A DNA stretch of 15,977 bases from DTHT01 sp037444625 (lineage in GTDB: Bacteria > Acidobacteriota > Terriglobia > Bryobacterales > Bryobacteraceae). The position numbers and the translations under genes are program-made. The DNA is taken from positions 1-15,977 of the forward strand of contig JBBIMA010000084.1 of the NCBI GenBank assembly GCA_037444625.1, given 5' to 3'. Shown in pieces: positions 14,348 through 15,977 of this stretch. The notes beneath the pieces were generated by a model. The model had not been told where the DNA came from and did not search any database. It saw only the letters and a list, made by a program, of their open reading frames with translations. Every line of letters starts with the position of its first letter. Position 1 is the first letter of the stretch.

Positions 14348-15977
14348 TTACTGGTAAGTGACGGGCTTGCTGGTGAGCATGCTGTAAGTGAAATACCCTA
14401 TATCGAGTCCGCGGGCATTGAACTTATTCGGTTCGAGCAGGGGCGAGCTGCCCACCATCAGCATGCCGCTCATGGGCTGGCTGGCGGGCAGGGCCGAAAG
14501 CACCAGGGAAGGAACCGTGAAGCTGCCCGCCTGGGCGCGCTCGGTACAGATGAAGGCCGCACCCACATCGGGGTTGGTTCGGCTGGAAATGCCCAGGATC
14601 TGGACGAAATCGGTGGCGGCGCCGCCGCTCCAACTGATGCGCAGGTCCTGGCTGCGGGCGATGTTGTCGGCCACCGAGGCGCGGTCCCATACCACCGGAT
14701 TGCTGATGCGGAGAGTGGCGCGGAAAGGACCCACGTCGGCGCCGCCGTTGCCGTTATCCACCGTGTAAGTGCCGGGATCGAGATATTCGGGTTGGGCCCC
14801 GGGCATTCCCGGCATGCCGCCGCCCAAACTGGCGCTGTAATGGCCGGGGGATTTGCGCGGTATCTGTTTCGTTCCTTTGGGCCCGCTCAGGTTCAGGACC
14901 GGCCCGGCATCCAGCCCGACGGGTTGGACGGGGTCCGCCGCGAAATCGAACTCCTGGCCGGTGAAGGTGAAGACCGTACATTGCCCGAAGGGGGCCAGGC
15001 CGGAGGCCCCGCGCGAGGAGGCAATCATCTTGCGGTAATCGTACTTTTGGAAAAACCCGGTGGCGTCATCGCTCTTGTAACTGCTGAAGGGCAAGCCGGG
15101 CGGCAGCCCCAGGTCCATGCGAGTGAGGGCCACATCCCCGATTCGGGTCTCCTTATCCGGGCCGATGAACTGGAAGTCGCTTTCGGCGAAGCTGAGCGGA
15201 TCCGAGCAGACTTCGCCCCGCGCAACCACGGCCATGCTGGCGAAGTTGCTGACCACGCCCCGGATTCTCACCGCCACCGGCACATAGCAGCCCTCGACGC
15301 CGGGCGGCACGGCGAAGTTGATCTGATCCAGGCCGGCGAAGCCGGGCGCGCGGCCGGCGAAATCCACGCGCGCACGCTTTCCGCCCACCCAGACCTCCAG
15401 GTCGGCGGATCGGAGGTCGCGCACCGGGGCGCCGCGCGTTTCGTCGAAGTCCACCGGTCCCAAACCGGTTCCCCAGAGGATCATCACCTGCTCGGGGCGG
15501 GCGGCGCGGTTGATCAAGTTGTAGCCGTAGTTCGCATCCGTGATCACGCCGGGGCCGGTGCCGGCCTGATTGACGGTGAAAATCCCGAAACCGGCGGTGG
15601 CCACCGTGAGGGCGGCCGGGGCGCTGGTCTGGTTGTTGTAGCTGACCGTGATCGTGCCGGTCCCCGCCGGCGTGCGCGAAGGCAGCAGCGCGGCCACCTG
15701 CCCGGCGGAGGTGTAGATGAGGTAGCAATCCACGTTCTGCCCGCCCACGCTCACCCGCACGGAAGTGCCGGCCAGCACGGTGGGCAGCGGAAAGGCGGCC
15801 TGCGCCAGCGTGGTCGGGCCCAGGTTCTTGCCGAAGATCACGAAAATCGAGCCTTGGGCGATGGCCGCGTTGGGCAGGCCGGGCGGCGCGTAGCTGGCGG
15901 CGTTCACCACGCCGCCGGGGTTGATGGAGGGTTGGGCGGCCAGAGGCAGGCAGGCCGCCAAGCAGATGAGGGCGCAC
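14348..15977 (-). CDS. Secreted TIGR03437 (Soli_cterm) family protein, 5' end outside window
   Basis: At least 542 residues are visible; the frame stays open to the right edge. A TTG at 15961 is not needed as a start, because the codons upstream (CALIC) extend a hydrophobic signal core, so the true start lies outside. The signal ends near LPLAAQ-PSI; LAAC could also be read as a lipobox. The N-terminal half is the Solibacter-type repeat fold: GGVVNAASYAPPGLPNAAIA, GSIFVIFGKNLGP, VMILWGTGLGPV and GLDQINFAVP. The second half (YLDPGTYTVDNGNGGADVGPF, LRISWSGGAATDFVQILG, FTVPSLVLSALP) is another beta-rich module that I associate with Solibacter hypothetical proteins. It is exported and of unknown function, probably a surface or adhesion-like protein. 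It precedes the receptor operon by 86 bp on the same strand. Confidence 0.85.
   Translation of the reverse strand, partial: CALICLAACLPLAAQPSINPGGVVNAASYAPPGLPNAAIAQGSIFVIFGKNLGPTTLAQAAFPLPTVLAGTSVRVSVGGQNVDCYLIYTSAGQVAALLPSRTPAGTGTITVSYNNQTSAPAALTVATAGFGIFTVNQAGTGPGVITDANYGYNLINRAARPEQVMILWGTGLGPVDFDETRGAPVRDLRSADLEVWVGGKRARVDFAGRAPGFAGLDQINFAVPPGVEGCYVPVAVRIRGVVSNFASMAVVARGEVCSDPLSFAESDFQFIGPDKETRIGDVALTRMDLGLPPGLPFSSYKSDDATGFFQKYDYRKMIASSRGASGLAPFGQCTVFTFTGQEFDFAADPVQPVGLDAGPVLNLSGPKGTKQIPRKSPGHYSASLGGGMPGMPGAQPEYLDPGTYTVDNGNGGADVGPFRATLRISNPVVWDRASVADNIARSQDLRISWSGGAATDFVQILGISSRTNPDVGAAFICTERAQAGSFTVPSLVLSALPASQPMSGMLMVGSSPLLEPNKFNARGLDIGYFTYSMLTSKPVTYQ

Noticed and set aside
15959..15961. 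TTG as the start codon of the TIGR03437 protein
   Set aside because: The frame is open to the window edge and the upstream codons extend the signal-peptide core, so the real start is probably outside.

Overview
The window is GC-rich and densely coded, and has no RNA genes, insertion sequences or CRISPR arrays that I can see. The best taxonomic clue is the gene at the right edge: a secreted protein with the TIGR03437 ('Soli_cterm') fold signature that is expanded in Candidatus Solibacter and relatives. A BlaI/BlaR1 pair whose BlaR1 carries a carboxypeptidase-regulatory-like domain and a TonB C-terminal domain points the same way. I infer an Acidobacteriota genome, probably Bryobacterales/Solibacterales. 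This rests on recognised family signatures, not on a database search.

Left part (1-1951, + strand): the tail of an unidentified Ala/Pro-rich protein, two GC-rich hairpins, then a blaI-type repressor preceded by a perfect 16-bp palindrome (candidate operator). A four-base ATGA overlap leads into a blaR1-type gene. That gene is broken: an internal deletion with a frameshift has removed the middle of the M56 peptidase domain, including the expected HExxH zinc site, while the rest of the protein stays in good reading frame. A strong Shine-Dalgarno sequence and ATG downstream of the break could still allow a membrane-anchored C-terminal product.

Middle part (1968-8435, - strand): a co-directional run read lepB, RraA-family aldolase-like gene, gdhA-type amino-acid dehydrogenase, mutS, anmK, with gaps of 19-45 bp. 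A perfect 8-bp stem hairpin sits directly after the gdhA stop. A TATAAT element lies upstream of lepB. The five products (signal peptidase I, RraA-like lyase, glutamate dehydrogenase, mismatch repair ATPase, anhydromuramic acid kinase) look like housekeeping genes sharing a transcript, not one pathway.

Right part: a DUF1684 gene on the + strand (8537-9421) converges with, and overlaps by 28 bp, the end of a three-gene - strand operon. That operon reads TonB-dependent receptor, periplasmic ABC_sub_bind-type binding protein, hybrid histidine kinase. Spacing is 6 bp and then a 4-bp ATGA overlap, and there are no ABC permease or ATPase genes. I read this as a trans-envelope sensing module: outer-membrane uptake, periplasmic capture, inner-membrane kinase. 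It is the most interesting system in the window. Upstream of it, on the same strand and running off the edge, is the TIGR03437 protein.
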